A stretch of DNA of 64,000 nt from assembly GCF_963675165.1 (NCBI RefSeq), contig NC_087381.1, positions 2,542,001 to 2,606,000 of the forward strand, written 5' to 3'. This DNA comes from Halichondria panicea. Taxonomy: Eukaryota > Porifera > Demospongiae > Suberitida > Halichondriidae. A program made the position numbers and the translations under genes. Of this stretch, positions 63,731 to 64,000 are shown one piece after another (within the stretch, counting starts at the first letter, position 1; each line of letters starts with the position of its first letter). A model generated the notes under the pieces. That model saw only the letters and a list, made by a program, of their open reading frames with translations. It had not been told where the DNA came from and did not search any database.

Positions 63731-64000
63731 CTGAGCAGAAAATATATAATGGTAAAGTGAATGAACTGGAGTGGGTAAGTACTGCACTGTGCATTGAATA
63801 AAGGAACAAAACGTACCCTCAGAGAGAGAAGCTAAAAACATACAGTTATGGTGCCATGCAATATGGAGAAGAAAATTAATGCATCGTGTATAGGAGGTTC
63901 CACTAGTCTAACCCTAACCCTAACCCTAAGCCATGCATATACAACTAAGAGTACAAGCTAGTATACAATTAGGACATTATTTATTACATGCATGTACATG
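63731..64000. other. intron of the GPD gene; short telomere-like motif
   Basis: No further exon could be fixed before the edge. 63908-63929 holds three CTAACC-type units (CTAACCCTAACCCTAACCC), too short to be a telomere. Confidence 0.6.

Noticed and set aside
63908..63929. CTAACCC repeats, and TTAGGG-like words near 42080 and 45910
   Set aside because: Three units or irregular words only, embedded in an intron or in transposable elements; not a telomere.

Overview
The window looks like metazoan nuclear DNA, most probably from a sponge (demosponge) or another early-branching invertebrate. The reasons are: intron-containing genes with short GT-AG introns, high A+T, dense short inverted-repeat elements, an ankyrin/ROC-COR/death-domain protein, an FMO of the short ~450-residue invertebrate type, a TMEM245-like remnant and a cytosolic GPD1-type dehydrogenase. 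The species call is inference.

Layout. 1-480: broken 3' end of a POT (SLC15-like) transporter. 1829-12507 (minus): a ten-exon gene whose splice phases all agree, coding 1213 residues with the order ankyrin, death domain, ankyrin, ROC GTPase, COR, death domain; its introns hold several copies of a dispersed repeat (R1). 14.4-36.6 kb: a POT transporter array with three intact single-exon genes (15973-17487, 28541-30058, 32910-34430) and at least four broken copies. It was built by duplication of a ~7 kb unit (14.39-21.8 kb and 26.74-33.85 kb). Between the two units lie a caspase-like pseudogene with an in-frame stop, decayed TMEM245-like exons with half a tRNA-Met, and a broken reverse transcriptase.

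36.8-60.6 kb: three flavin-containing monooxygenase (FMO) copies. FMO-1 lacks its first exons and has a nonsense codon. FMO-2 is complete except that a 6081-bp DNA transposon sits inside its second exon. FMO-3 has lost the normal start of exon 4 but can still be read through a downstream acceptor as a 430-residue protein. 61.3-63.7 kb (minus): 3' part of a GPD1-type gene, continuing beyond the right edge. A decayed copy of its last exon lies after FMO-1 (40.3 kb), so FMO and GPD were duplicated as a block.

The most interesting element is the transposon at 42757-48837. It has CACTG inverted termini, a 2-bp target duplication provable from the uninterrupted FMO-3 exon, different tandem repeats inside each end, and two head-to-head spliced genes: an 832-residue En/Spm (CACTA)-type transposase with two C2H2 fingers, and a 504-residue partner beginning with a SAM domain. 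Both reconstruct with every splice phase intact, so the element may be recently active.

No CRISPR array, rRNA or complete tRNA was seen. All splice models come from reading the sequence, without transcripts or database searches.
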